Positions 17,741-27,387 are shown, numbered from the stretch's first letter. The stretch: DNA of 56,709 bases from Thermoplasmatota archaeon (GCA_023379555.1 JAMCQR010000006.1:1-56709); one strand, 5' to 3'. The notes: generated by a model not told the origin, from the sequence alone. A program made the numbers and translations.

Positions 17741-19105
17741 ATGAAAATATGTGTCAATAGTCAAACACCTTTTGTGAGATTCAAGTTAGGTTACAGCGAT
17801 CTTCTAGAAAAATATGGATCCTTATCAGACCCACTTGACCTCAGTGAACTCGAGGAAAAGGTGGACTATGAATTTTCCCCCGGGGGAGTCACTTCAATGG
17901 TGTACCCATCAATGAAAAGGATGCTGGATGATGGATTTCTGACGGGAGTCAGGTGGATCGCGCTCGGGGTAAACTATCCGCCGAGAGTAACTGCGGAGCG
18001 AATCCAAATATCACACATAGAAATAGAAGAAAAATTAATGAAGAATTATACGTCCTTCAAGGAAGAACTCTGGGCAGAAATTCACGGCATTAGACCTGGA
18101 AAATTTACGCAGGAGGGGTACAGTGCATATGCATCATACAACTGGCAGAATGCTGAGTTAATGTATAAATATATGGATGAAACTGACATTTTCTATGTTC
18201 AAGATTTTCAATTGTTGATGACCGGCCCCATAATTGGCCCCCCTGCACCAGCACTTCTGAGATGGCACATTCCATTCATACCGGAAAAGATGGGAAATTT
18301 TGCGAGAAGAATTGTACTCAGAAACATGGAGACTTTCGATGGCATAATCGTCAGCACAAGACGGGATCTTGAGGGTTTGATTAAATCACAATTCCGCGGG
18401 AAAGCCTACCAGCTATACCCTTATGTTGATCCGAGACATTGGACAAACCACTCTGATTCCAAGGAAATGCAGGAGTTAAGTGATAGGATAAACCTAAAAA
18501 AGGATGAGAAACTGGTTCTTTTAGTCGCAAGGATGGACAAGATTAAATCTCAGGATGTTGCTATTAAGGCATTCTCTCTGGCAAGCAGAAATAGGAAGTT
18601 GAAATTGTTATTAATAGGGAATGGTAGCTTCTCTTCTTCCGGGAAAGGAGGCCTCGGACATGGCAAAGGTGCGCTTTGGCGTTCAGAACTGGAAAGACTC
18701 GCGAAGGATCTAAAGATTCATGAAAGAGTTATATTTCTGGGTCATGCGTCGCCTGGTGAGCTTCGTGCAGCTTACAAACTAGCCTCAGTCGTTATGTTAA
18801 CATCCGAACTGGAGGGATTCGGGATCACGGTACTAGAAGGTTGGGTCAACAGAAAACCAGTAGTAGTAAGCACGGGAGCAGGAAGCAGCGAATTGGTCAT
18901 AAATGATTCTAATGGGTACACCTTCCCTTCAGGTGACTACACTGCAGCAGCAGAAGCACTCCTGAAAGCTCTCGGTCCAAACTCTGAGAAGCTAGGCGAT
19001 AACGGATATGAGACATCTCGGCAGTGCCACATCAAGCTATCCTTACAGCGTGAGAAATCAATCCTCACGGAAGTATCCAGCACATTCAAATTGAGGAAGG
19101 CATAG
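17741..19105 (+). CDS. GT4-type glycosyltransferase, TreT-like
   Basis: A 454-aa GT-B retaining glycosyltransferase. The N-terminal half has PGGVTSMVYPSMKRML and a second-strand block TDIFYVQDFQL followed by LLRWHIPFIP; this resembles the arrangement in trehalose glycosyltransferring synthase TreT. The C-terminal GT4 half has LLVARMDKIKSQDVAI, VIFLGHASPGELRAAY and the EGFGITVLEGW nucleotide-sugar motif. Its product could be trehalose or another glucoside; TreT is a suggestion. It is preceded by AGGAG and a palindrome, and has no partner genes nearby. Confidence 0.85.
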   Translation: MKICVNSQTPFVRFKLGYSDLLEKYGSLSDPLDLSELEEKVDYEFSPGGVTSMVYPSMKRMLDDGFLTGVRWIALGVNYPPRVTAERIQISHIEIEEKLMKNYTSFKEELWAEIHGIRPGKFTQEGYSAYASYNWQNAELMYKYMDETDIFYVQDFQLLMTGPIIGPPAPALLRWHIPFIPEKMGNFARRIVLRNMETFDGIIVSTRRDLEGLIKSQFRGKAYQLYPYVDPRHWTNHSDSKEMQELSDRINLKKDEKLVLLVARMDKIKSQDVAIKAFSLASRNRKLKLLLIGNGSFSSSGKGGLGHGKGALWRSELERLAKDLKIHERVIFLGHASPGELRAAYKLASVVMLTSELEGFGITVLEGWVNRKPVVVSTGAGSSELVINDSNGYTFPSGDYTAAAEALLKALGPNSEKLGDNGYETSRQCHIKLSLQREKSILTEVSSTFKLRKA

Positions 19106-19903
19106 AATTTGTATATTGGGCTAAAGGCATAATGTCAGCGAAATATACTAATATTTTTTATAACTATTTTTAAAATTACTGGGCATGTTTAAGCGGCTAT
19201 AAAGACGTTATATGAAAGAAAAATCAGGCGAGTTAAGGAAAATTTATATCAATACGTCATGGTCAATGAATATTATTATTGAAATAGCGGATTAATAAAA
19301 ATGCTACATGGGGCATGAATTATCTCAAGACCCAAAATGTTATCGCGCCGGAGTATTCTAAATCGGTTGAAGGGATCATTGACCAAATATTCTGGCATAC
19401 AGTTGCTAGCGCAATCACATGCACCTCAGAAACGGGAACATTTCCCCTCTATAAACAGGATGACTAAACTGGCGGAAACGCTTAAGAAAAGAAATTTGTA
19501 TTTCAACTACTGTCCCGTATTGGTGTCTTCCCCTCTTTCCTCATCCACAGATTGCTTCCAATCCTTTAAAATCCTTTATCAACATATCCGCGAATTCGTC
19601 TTATTTAAAATAAATCTGGATTCATTGGTGCTAATTGTGGGGGAAGTATCGCTAAGCACAATAGCACAATCGATTTAAATATCATTCTAATTTTTCTCGC
19701 TGCACGAATCGAGCAACAATGTAGGTTATGCACTTGTTTGATTTGGGCCAACTTCATTCATTCACACATTATGTCTGTGCGTTGCTAAAAAGGGTAGAAA
19801 ATTCTAAAATAGACTCCAAATCACGCACTCAATGGGGTCAAGGGTAAGAAAAAGTGAGACGTTCTATCCCATCCTTTAAATCAATGCTGGAACGTCATGA
19901 TTT
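19106..19903. other. About 800 bp without a clear gene
   Basis: The stretch is AT-rich with many stops. Two overlapping plus-strand frames exist: 19315-19467 (50 codons, start MNYLKTQNVIAPEYSKSV) and 19337-19678 (113 codons). Neither has a recognisable motif, ribosome-binding site or TATA at a proper distance, and the longer one is rich in Ser/Leu in the way of random frames. They may be remains of a decayed gene or mobile element, but no inverted repeats that would show an insertion sequence are visible. Confidence 0.45.
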
Positions 19904-20628
19904 TCAGGCGAGTTTGAGATAGCACACTTCTCTGAATGGGCACCTACCACATTTAGCAGGATTATTGTGGTTTCTAAAAGGATTATTATTTTTCCTTACG
20001 CTGTTTGCAGTTTCCAGTACCTTGAGTCTTAATGTTTCTGTGTTTTTGATTTTAAATGATATGTTCCTATACTCGAGCAGACCATAAGGTGCTCTCCCAA
20101 AATTTTCTTCAATTATAATGAAATACGCTCCCAACTGTAGCACGTGCCCTTCAAGAGGTTTATTGTGAATGGAATCCTTGTATTCTATGGGAATATAACC
20201 ATTCTTCACTTTCATTATCCTATCTGGCTTTCCAGTAATCATAAATTCTCTTGACATGAGAGGTTTCTCCGATCCACCTAGATCATCATAAATCAACTCT
20301 CCCTTCAATGCCCCACTCTTTCTTAGCCTTCTTCTGATTATAATTTTGGCTGTTAGTGCAAGCAGAAAAATGGCTATTAAAATTGGAAGTAATATACTAA
20401 TAGTAACGCCACCAATATTATAATTATTAAATAAGTAAAGAATCGATTTAACGATCTTCTTCTCGTAATTACCTTGGCATGAATCCTATGATCTTCTTTC
20501 CCTTCTGCAAGTCTTGATTTTCCCTCTCCACTTATCCTAGCCCCTTCTTTGGAAAGATAATGAGACATGCTGCAGAACTCGTACTGACCCAGCTCGGATG
20601 CACTTACTGCACGAATTCTTTCTTTCAT
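19904..20628 (-). pseudogene. Cas4-like RecB-family nuclease with membrane segment, frameshifted
   Basis: Two pieces of one protein lie in different frames. The N-terminal piece (20628-20377, 83 codons) begins with a Cas4-like block SASELGQYEFCSMSHYL and ends in a hydrophobic run. The C-terminal frame is open from just below 20488 down to 19904, first with a second hydrophobic run and an RRR stretch, then GKPDRI, IPIEYK, a LQLGAYFIIIEE helix and the C-terminal cysteine cluster CGRCPFREVC. These are PD-(D/E)XK nuclease and Fe-S features. The shift must lie between 20380 and about 20487. It may be a real mutation, a sequencing error or programmed. It overlaps the PAC2 gene by 4 nt at the end of the L44e operon. 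No CRISPR array is near. Confidence 0.72.
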
Positions 20629-21374
20629 CCAAAGTATCCCAGATCTTCCCGCTTCTCATCAGGGGGGTTCTCAACAATTCTGCTCGTTATGTCTTCAATT
20701 TCCTTAATCTTTTCATCAAGATCGCCCGTATCCAGATCAAGTTTAAGGTATTCCAGAAGCACTTTTGTGACCTGCTTAGCGGATTTTGGGTCCGAGAAAT
20801 AACCTGAGGTCTCGCCCATCAGGCATATCCCCGGGATGTCGAATAGCTCAGAGCCTATTCCAAGGAAAAGTCCAGCTCCTCCTACAATCCCGCCCCCTGG
20901 CTCATTCTTTGAGAATAAAACTCCAAGTTTCTCTGCTTCATTCCTCAATGTATCATCAGTAAATGCTCCGAGGACTCTCGGTATTTCAACAAGCTTTCCT
21001 ATCTGGTATCCACCAAGAGTGATGATTTTTTTGACATCAAGTTCCTTAGCAATTTCCAGTACCCTGTATGAAATTTCATACTGCCCCTGAGATGTCAAAC
21101 CCTGGAAATCTCCAGTGAAGATGAGGATGTCACCCTGTTTCCTTTTCTTGTAATAAAGCTGATTCTTTACTAGTCTCGCTTGTGCCTCATTATTCATCAG
21201 AACCTGTGGCGGTAAATGATATGAGTAAATATCTGCGTACTTTTTTGCACTCATCTTGTCCACCAGATAATCTGCTGTAATCTTCCCAACATTCCCTATA
21301 CCTGGCAGTCCAACTATCATTACAGTATTCTTTAATTTAATCGTGGCATCTATTTTAACAATTACACTTTCCAT
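20625..21374 (-). CDS. PAC2-family proteasome assembly chaperone-like protein
   Basis: A 249-aa protein of the archaeal PAC2/PbaB-like family. The N-terminal GLPGIGNVGKITADYLVDK, the central FTGDFQGLTSQGQYEIS, and the GGGIVGGAGLFLG followed by CLMGETSGYFSDPKSA are typical. Family members act in proteasome assembly or related ATP-independent chaperoning. It sits between nop10 (6 nt) and the Cas4-like gene (4-nt overlap), the common archaeal order. Confidence 0.93.
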   Translation of the reverse strand: MESVIVKIDATIKLKNTVMIVGLPGIGNVGKITADYLVDKMSAKKYADIYSYHLPPQVLMNNEAQARLVKNQLYYKKRKQGDILIFTGDFQGLTSQGQYEISYRVLEIAKELDVKKIITLGGYQIGKLVEIPRVLGAFTDDTLRNEAEKLGVLFSKNEPGGGIVGGAGLFLGIGSELFDIPGICLMGETSGYFSDPKSAKQVTKVLLEYLKLDLDTGDLDEKIKEIEDITSRIVENPPDEKREDLGYFG

Positions 21375-21380
21375 TCATTT

Positions 21381-21545
21381 TCACCTATCCTTTCCATACA
21401 ATACCTTGATCCTGTACTTTGCGAATCTATCTTCCGGCGAGAACCTTGGCGGCAGGGTCGATACCGTCTGTGTCCCACATTTCTTGCACGTTGATTCGAG
21501 TGTATAAGACCTGCACTCTGGACATTTCTTGATGATGCTCTTCAT
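21381..21545 (-). CDS. nop10: H/ACA RNP protein Nop10
   Basis: A 54-aa zinc-ribbon protein: two CxxC pairs, CPEC at 8-11 and CKKC at 20-23, then TVSTLPPRFSPEDRFAKYR, which is the Nop10 signature. It is a core part of the box H/ACA pseudouridylation complex with Cbf5, Gar1 and L7Ae. The ATG at 21545 is directly adjacent to the aIF2-alpha stop, so the two are translationally linked. It is small enough to be missed by length cut-offs. Confidence 0.95.
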   Translation of the reverse strand: MKSIIKKCPECRSYTLESTCKKCGTQTVSTLPPRFSPEDRFAKYRIKVLYGKDR

Positions 21546-22304
21546 TTACTCCTTCACTGGCCCTTCTCCATAACCACCAGCTTTCTTGATTGCAGCTATA
21601 ATTGCTTCTGAGGTCTTTCTCATGTTTTCTTCTGCAGTCTTCATGTCCTCAGCATAAGATATAATCCTATATTTTGGAGCACCTGCATAAGTTATTTCTA
21701 GCCCCCCTTTCAACCCCGCTTCCAGTGCTTTACGGACTACATCTATTCCGTTTCCTGCAGTGCTTTGAAGCTGAATTATACCTGAAACCTTTGCAACAGG
21801 AGGTTTGAGATTTTCCTTAGCATAATCAACAATAACTCTTGCCCAGTGATGTTCTTTCAAACCGCTCATGAACTGTTCTGGGAAAGAAGTTGCATAGTCC
21901 AGGGCATATGAAAGTGAACCATATTTCTCTTCAAGAATGTCAGTAACTCTCTCGAGAGGAAATGAAGACTTATGTTGAGCTGAAAGGTTTTCAAGTATTT
22001 TTGTAGCTCTCTGTTCATTTTTCCATTCCTTTAGTTTCTCTCTTCTCTGGTGATCATTGACTTTCCTTAGTGAAAGATCGAACTTTCCCCTTGCCGGGTT
22101 TGCATCAATTATTTTGCAGACAATCCGTTGCCCTTCTCTTACGTAGTCTCTTATGTATTTAATCCATCCAGAAGATATCTCAGAAATGTGAATGAATCCT
22201 TCCTTGCTATGAAACTCATCCAGAATACAGACGACCCCAAAATCCTTAACGTCCTTGACCGTGCAGACGACCAGATCACCTGCTTCCGGATCTTTCTTTT
22301 TCAT
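21546..22304 (-). CDS. Translation initiation factor aIF2, alpha subunit
   Basis: A 252-aa subunit of the trimeric factor that brings initiator tRNA to the ribosome. It has an N-terminal S1 RNA-binding domain (GDLVVCTVKDVKDFGVVCIL...EGFIHISEIS), a helical middle domain, and the C-terminal alpha-beta domain with GIDVVRKALEAG and EITYAGAPKYRI, which contacts aIF2-gamma. It lies in the conserved L44e-S27e-aIF2alpha-Nop10 operon, with 4 nt overlap with the S27e gene. Confidence 0.97.
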   Translation of the reverse strand: MKKKDPEAGDLVVCTVKDVKDFGVVCILDEFHSKEGFIHISEISSGWIKYIRDYVREGQRIVCKIIDANPARGKFDLSLRKVNDHQRREKLKEWKNEQRATKILENLSAQHKSSFPLERVTDILEEKYGSLSYALDYATSFPEQFMSGLKEHHWARVIVDYAKENLKPPVAKVSGIIQLQSTAGNGIDVVRKALEAGLKGGLEITYAGAPKYRIISYAEDMKTAEENMRKTSEAIIAAIKKAGGYGEGPVKE

Positions 22305-22489
22305 TTATACTCTCCAGTAATTTCCCCGCTTACTACAACTTTCCCACCAGTTGGTTTTGCAATTGTGGTATTGCAGACTTGACATTTTACTTCGCTGCTA
22401 GCTCTTGCAAAAGTCACTGTCTCTGATCCGCAGTCAGGACACTTGATTTTAATGAAAGACTTCTCGAGCCCTTTGATCTCTTTGAACAT
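22301..22489 (-). CDS. Ribosomal protein S27e
   Basis: A 62-aa small-subunit ribosomal protein with a C4 zinc ribbon: CPDC at 19-22 and CQVC at 36-39, followed by IAKPTGGKVVVSGEI, the usual S27e ending. It starts immediately after the L44e stop and overlaps the aIF2-alpha gene by 4 nt. Confidence 0.97.
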   Translation of the reverse strand: MFKEIKGLEKSFIKIKCPDCGSETVTFARASSEVKCQVCNTTIAKPTGGKVVVSGEITGEYK

Positions 22490-22777
22490 TTACTCCTCTG
22501 CCTCCGCAAATTCAAATTTCTTTGCTCTCCAGGTGGGTGTATGATAAGCTTTCTTGCATTCAAGGCACCTGTACCTGATATTAATCCTCTTGGTCGGCTT
22601 TTCTCTCCCTTCATAAACTGGTCTTGGGAAACCTCCATATCCTGATGTTACCCTTCTGAATCTTCTTTGTCCCTTTCTCAGTTCGCTCGCCTTCTTCTTT
22701 TTGACTCTCTCTATCTCTTGTACCGTATGCCTCTTGCAATGAGGGCAATATCTCATAACCTTTCTTGGAAGTTTCAA
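22490..22777 (-). CDS. Ribosomal protein L44e
   Basis: A 95-aa large-subunit ribosomal protein with zinc pairs YCPHCKRHT and YRCLECKKAY. The start codon is TTG at 22777, supported by GGTGA five nt upstream and by the usual family start MKxPRK; the ATG seven codons later would remove conserved residues. It is the first gene of the information-processing operon. Confidence 0.95.
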   Translation of the reverse strand: MKLPRKVMRYCPHCKRHTVQEIERVKKKKASELRKGQRRFRRVTSGYGGFPRPVYEGREKPTKRINIRYRCLECKKAYHTPTWRAKKFEFAEAEE

Positions 22778-22969
22778 TTACATCACCGAAGATTTACAGG
22801 GCATTTTAAATGCGTATTTAAGCATTTATGAGGCAACTTTAGCGAAGAAATAGTCGAAGAAATTTTAATATTTTTGTAATATCTATTAGAAAGTCCCATT
22901 CCTTCCATTCCATCCGCTCATAAATAGCCGCCGGCAAAAATTATCAACAAGTCCGAAATACAGTAAGCT

Positions 22970-25900
22970 GTGTTGTCTGAAGTACCTCAAAAATTTGATT
23001 TGGTCCAGATAGAGGCTGAAGTATCGAGTATATGGGTTAAGAAAAAGATTATGGAAAGATCCTTTGAAATTAATAAGGGAAAGGAAAATTTCTCATTTCT
23101 GGAAGGTCCTCCTACAGCCAATGGTCCGCCACACATAGGTCACGCTGAAACAAGAGCAATGAAAGACCTCTTCTTAAGATATAAGACAATGAAAGGGTAT
23201 AATATATACCCAAGAATTGCAGGTTGGGACTGCCACGGTTTGCCAGTCGAGATAGAAGTCGAAAAAACCCTGAAAATAAAGAACAAGAAAGAAATTGACG
23301 AAATGGGGATTGGAAATTTCAATAGATTGTGCAAAGAGAGTGTCTTCAAGTACGTTAAGGACTGGGAGAGAGTTTCAAAAAAGTTGGGTTATTGGGTAGA
23401 TTACGATAACGCTTATGTAACAATGAAAGATGAATACATCGAGAGCGTTTGGTGGGCTCTAAAGGAACTTTACAAAAAAGGGCTCCTCTTTAAGGATTTC
23501 AGAATCTCACCTTTCTGTCCCAGGTGCGGAACTACTTTGAGTGCGCACGAAGTGGCACAAGGATACAGGGACATTGAGGACTTTTCCATTTACGTAAAAT
23601 TCAAGATAAAGGGAAGGGATGAGTATTTCCTGGTCTGGACTACCACTCCGTGGACACTTCCGGCCAATACATTCCTGGCAGTGAATCCAGATTTCAACTA
23701 CGTCCTTGTAAATGTTGGTGGAGAAAAATATTGGTTGGTCGAAGATAGGGTCAAGGAGGTCTTGAGGGATTTTGAGATAATCGAGAAAAAACAAGGAAAG
23801 GAGTTTAAGGGGATGGAATACGAACAGCTATTACCTTTCCTGCAACTCAAAAAGGGGTTATATGTGGTGGAAGCTGACTTTGTGACCAAAGAAGATGGTA
23901 CAGGAATCGTACATATAGCCCCTGCATTCGGCGCAGATGATTATAAAATATTGAAAAGAGAAAATGGAGAATTGTACGTTACAGTAGCCGAAGATGGAAA
24001 AATCAATCTTGAATCACCGTGGAAAGGTATGCAGATTTCAGATGCCAACGATGAGATACTGAAATATTTAAAGGTTAATGGAAGGATGCTGAAGAAAGAA
24101 AAGGCAGTACATTCATATCCATTCTGCTGGAGATGTGGCACTCGGTTGATATATTATCCCGTAGAATCGTGGTTTATTGGTGTTTCCAGAAGGACAGAGG
24201 ATATTGTATCCTTCAACAAGAGAATAAATTGGAAACCTGAATACATAAGAGATGGAAGGTTTGGGAACTTCCTAGAAGAGGGGAAGGATTGGGCCATATC
24301 GAGGAATAGGTACTGGGGAACCCCACTACCCGTTTGGACCTGCAGCAATGGTCATACATTTGTTGCTGGAAGCAAGAGGGAACTACTAGAAAATGCAGCT
24401 GAAGTGCCTAAAAACTTTGAACTCCATAAACCTTATGTTGACGACATCAGGGTGAAATGCAATGAATGCGGCTCATTTATGAAAAGAGAACCATATCCAA
24501 TCGACACTTGGTTTGATTCCGGTTCGGCCTTCTATGCTCAGTACCATTATCCATTTGAAAATAAGGAACTATTTGAGAAAAATTTCCCTGTTGATTTCAT
24601 TACGGAAGCGATGGATCAGACGAGAGGATGGTTCTATGTACTCCACGTTATCTCGTCAATGTTATTTGGAAGCAACTCTTACAGCAACGTAATTGTAATG
24701 GAATTTGTGCTCAACTCCAAAGGAGAAAAAATGAGCAAGTCCAAGGGGGACGTTGTTGATCCAATGAAGATAATTGAAAAGATAGGTACAGATGCCCTCA
24801 GACTATTCTTTTATCAAGGCCCCCCCTGGAAAACTAAGAGATTCTCTGAGGAGATTGCAGATGAATATGCGAGGAAAGTGCTGGGAACACTCTACAATTC
24901 CTATATGCTATTCTCAACAAACGCAAGACTGGACAAGTGGAATCCCAGGAAGGAAAACATGATTGATAATCTAGATAAATGGCTCTATTACAGGACTAAT
25001 CTGACCATCACCAACGTCAACAAGTACATGGATTCTTATGAACCTCATAGGGCACTGGAGGAAATAGAGGCACTGGTCATGGATCTAAGTCAGTGGTATT
25101 TGAGACTCTCTAGAGACAAGTTCTGGAATGAGAATATAACTGATGAGAAGAGATCATCATATTTTGTCACTCATTATGCCATACTGGAGACTGTCAAAAT
25201 GCTCGCACCATTTACTCCTTATTTCTCCGATTTTCTTTATACAAAAATGACAGGTGAAGATTCGGTTCATCTATCCTCTTTCCCTGTGGCTGGAGAAACT
25301 GAAGATTTGCTTTTGAGGGAAATGGACAAGGTAAAATTAATAGTTGAAACAGGAAGAAGGATAAGACAAATTAATAGCCTAACTTTAAGGAGACCAGTAA
25401 AGCAAGTCGTGATAGGAGATATGACACTTGAGGGAGTAGCCGAAAAATATCGCTCTCTAATCTCAAAGGAGTTGAATACGAAGGATGTGGTCATAGCAGA
25501 TATAGAAAATTACATGACCAGAAATTACAGGCTCAACAGAAAAATAGCAGGAAAGGAGTTCGGGAAGGATTTAGCAAAGGCAGAAGAAGAATTTTCAAAA
25601 GAGGAGAATCAGAAATTATTTGAAACAAACAAGGGAGTCACTATAATGGGGAGGGGAATATCAGAATCGATGGTATTAGTTGAGAAACACCTGAAGGAGG
25701 GGTATGTAACTGATCCAGAAGGAAGAGTTCCCATCTTAATAAATAAGGAGTCTGACAGAGGACTCTTACTAGAAGGACTTGCTAGGGAAATTGTCAGGAG
25801 AATACAGAGTATGAGAAAAGATGCCGGTTTCGACTATACGGACAAGATAAGATTGAAGATAGATGGGGATCAGGATCTCATTGCAGCTTTCGACTCAAAC

Positions 25901-26014
25901 AAAAAGTACATTCTGGACAGCACACAGGCGGTTCAGAGCACAGAGGACAGTGGATTCAACAAGGAATGGGAGATATCTGAAATGAAGCTGATAATTACGA
26001 TATCAAAGATCTAG
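22970..26014 (+). CDS. ileS: Isoleucyl-tRNA synthetase
   Basis: A class Ia synthetase of 1014 aa that charges tRNA-Ile. It has PHIGHAETRAMKD (the HIGH motif), a zinc-like SPFCPRCGTTLSAHEVAQGY block, the editing domain WTTTPWTLPANT, HPYAFGADD-like HIAPAFGADD, CWRCGTRLIYYP, KMSKSKGD, and a long C-terminal anticodon-binding region. This is the eukaryote/archaeal-type long form. The start is GTG. The last four bases overlap the converging nmd3 gene. Confidence 0.97.
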   Translation: MLSEVPQKFDLVQIEAEVSSIWVKKKIMERSFEINKGKENFSFLEGPPTANGPPHIGHAETRAMKDLFLRYKTMKGYNIYPRIAGWDCHGLPVEIEVEKTLKIKNKKEIDEMGIGNFNRLCKESVFKYVKDWERVSKKLGYWVDYDNAYVTMKDEYIESVWWALKELYKKGLLFKDFRISPFCPRCGTTLSAHEVAQGYRDIEDFSIYVKFKIKGRDEYFLVWTTTPWTLPANTFLAVNPDFNYVLVNVGGEKYWLVEDRVKEVLRDFEIIEKKQGKEFKGMEYEQLLPFLQLKKGLYVVEADFVTKEDGTGIVHIAPAFGADDYKILKRENGELYVTVAEDGKINLESPWKGMQISDANDEILKYLKVNGRMLKKEKAVHSYPFCWRCGTRLIYYPVESWFIGVSRRTEDIVSFNKRINWKPEYIRDGRFGNFLEEGKDWAISRNRYWGTPLPVWTCSNGHTFVAGSKRELLENAAEVPKNFELHKPYVDDIRVKCNECGSFMKREPYPIDTWFDSGSAFYAQYHYPFENKELFEKNFPVDFITEAMDQTRGWFYVLHVISSMLFGSNSYSNVIVMEFVLNSKGEKMSKSKGDVVDPMKIIEKIGTDALRLFFYQGPPWKTKRFSEEIADEYARKVLGTLYNSYMLFSTNARLDKWNPRKENMIDNLDKWLYYRTNLTITNVNKYMDSYEPHRALEEIEALVMDLSQWYLRLSRDKFWNENITDEKRSSYFVTHYAILETVKMLAPFTPYFSDFLYTKMTGEDSVHLSSFPVAGETEDLLLREMDKVKLIVETGRRIRQINSLTLRRPVKQVVIGDMTLEGVAEKYRSLISKELNTKDVVIADIENYMTRNYRLNRKIAGKEFGKDLAKAEEEFSKEENQKLFETNKGVTIMGRGISESMVLVEKHLKEGYVTDPEGRVPILINKESDRGLLLEGLAREIVRRIQSMRKDAGFDYTDKIRLKIDGDQDLIAAFDSNKKYILDSTQAVQSTEDSGFNKEWEISEMKLIITISKI

Positions 26015-26991
26015 TCTTTCGGAATTAAGACCAAATCATCGTCTATCTTTGCCACATAGACGCTATCTCTCCTCTTTGTATCGTGTATGGCCCTTTCCCT
26101 AAAGTCATATGGATCTAGGATGTACGCTGTATTCCCTTCCCTGTAGAGGACCTGTGCCTCAAGTATATCTTCCCCTTTCAGGATCACGGAATGTTCCTTA
26201 ATGTCATTTAATTTCATTTTCGCGGTAATTTCTTTCTTCACGTCTATTAGAGTGACCTCGTTTTCTCTTATTCGTTGGATTAGATAATCATCTCCTCTTA
26301 CTCTGATAACATCACCAATGTGGAAATCTGGAATTCTAGTAGAAACGGTAATTCGGTATAGATCTTTTCCTTCCTTCTTTCCTACAAGATGCGAGGTCTC
26401 TATAAGAGTCCCTCCAAATTTGTAAATTATCTTCTTCCCAACGTTTCTAGTAAATTGCTTTTCCGAAATGAAAAGGTCAAATCCTTCCTTTCTCTTCACG
26501 GTTTTTGTGAGGAAAATCCCCGGTTTTGTAGTGGTCTTGAATTGAGAAATCGCATATTCCAGTACGTCATCCAAGTTATGGTCCCTTCCTCCTCTGAGCT
26601 GGAGTATCGCCTCAAAATAATTCCCCCTCCTCAACGTGCATTGAGGACAGGAAGCCAGTGAGGTACTCAAGAAGAGCACACCAGACATGTGATTCGCACC
26701 CTGCTCAGTAATAAAATATCCATCATACGAAACCTTCCTGTTATATTCATCTCCAGAGAACGAAAGTTCAAGGTCCCGAATGTCCATATCCTTTCCAATG
26801 AAATACCTTACAATATCTTCCTCTGACAATGGATCATAAACCCACTGGTCAGTGAAAAGTGCTCCACAGTGGGGGCATCTCTTGATCTTTATGCTCTTGA
26901 TCGGCTCTAAAGCGACTTTGTTCCTTGCAGCCGCGCATTCAGCGCAAATTATTCCTTTATTGATTTCTTTTCCACAAATTATGCATTTCGT
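26011..26991 (-). CDS. Nmd3 homologue, start codon apparently ACG
   Basis: The archaeal homologue of Nmd3, the 60S-subunit maturation/export adaptor; in archaea a 50S-biogenesis factor. It is 326 aa if begun at ACG 26991. The N-terminus has two CxxC zinc pairs and CPHCG, reading KCIICGKEI..ICAEC..KRCPHCGALFTDQWV, as the family demands, then the Nmd3 domains to VYVAKIDDDLVLIP. A TAG is only two codons before the ACG and there is no ATG, GTG or TTG until TTG at 26829, which would delete the whole zinc module. A T-rich TATA-like element about 25 nt upstream supports a message starting near here. Confidence 0.88.
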   Translation of the reverse strand, partial: TKCIICGKEINKGIICAECAAARNKVALEPIKSIKIKRCPHCGALFTDQWVYDPLSEEDIVRYFIGKDMDIRDLELSFSGDEYNRKVSYDGYFITEQGANHMSGVLFLSTSLASCPQCTLRRGNYFEAILQLRGGRDHNLDDVLEYAISQFKTTTKPGIFLTKTVKRKEGFDLFISEKQFTRNVGKKIIYKFGGTLIETSHLVGKKEGKDLYRITVSTRIPDFHIGDVIRVRGDDYLIQRIRENEVTLIDVKKEITAKMKLNDIKEHSVILKGEDILEAQVLYREGNTAYILDPYDFRERAIHDTKRRDSVYVAKIDDDLVLIPKD

Positions 26992-27117
26992 ATTCTACCT
27001 AATGTATAATAAAATAAATCTTTATAGGGAAGAAATAGCACATTCCAGCCACAAATGTATCCAACTTGTTTTCGTCATCAATCAATTGTATTTCAGATAA
27101 TATTGCATGAACCAAAG

Positions 27118-27387
27118 TTATTTTATTTCCTGAGCTGGTGCCTGGGCAATTCTTCTGCTCTTTAGAAATTCCTCAGGGCTTTCAAAATATTCCCTAAAGT
27201 ACACACAATTATCTTTTCCCTTGCAAGTTAACAGGTTCAGCTTAATGCATCCCTGGGAATCAAGATACACGCACTCTTTTTCCATTACAACGAAATTGTT
27301 CCATATTTCACACTCTTCCTCTATGCATTTGTACCCCGGATACTTGAAGTGGCATACCCCCGTAAGGTCAGAGAATGCGCATCTCAT
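27118..27387 (-). CDS. Small Cys-rich protein, unrecognised
   Basis: An 89-aa acidic protein with nine cysteines in the pattern MRCAFSDLTGVCHFK, KCIEEECEIW, ECVYLDSQGC, LTCKGKDNCVYF. The spacing suggests metal binding or disulfides; I do not recognise the family. I start at ATG 27387 because a TTTATTT element lies about 24 nt before it (leaderless); the frame extends to 27456, but those residues look unstructured. It faces away from the GT-C gene and lies behind nmd3 on the same strand. Confidence 0.6.
   Translation of the reverse strand: MRCAFSDLTGVCHFKYPGYKCIEEECEIWNNFVVMEKECVYLDSQGCIKLNLLTCKGKDNCVYFREYFESPEEFLKSRRIAQAPAQEIK

Noticed and set aside
19337..19678. 113-codon plus-strand frame in the empty region
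   Set aside because: No start signal, no motif, Ser/Leu-rich composition as in random frames, and another frame overlaps it.
19904..20628. CRISPR-Cas locus
   Set aside because: Only a Cas4-like nuclease is present; there is no repeat array and no other cas gene.
26852..27100. 82-codon plus-strand frame opposite the nmd3 zinc module
   Set aside because: It is the mirror of the conserved zinc module, which has the proper motif on the minus strand.
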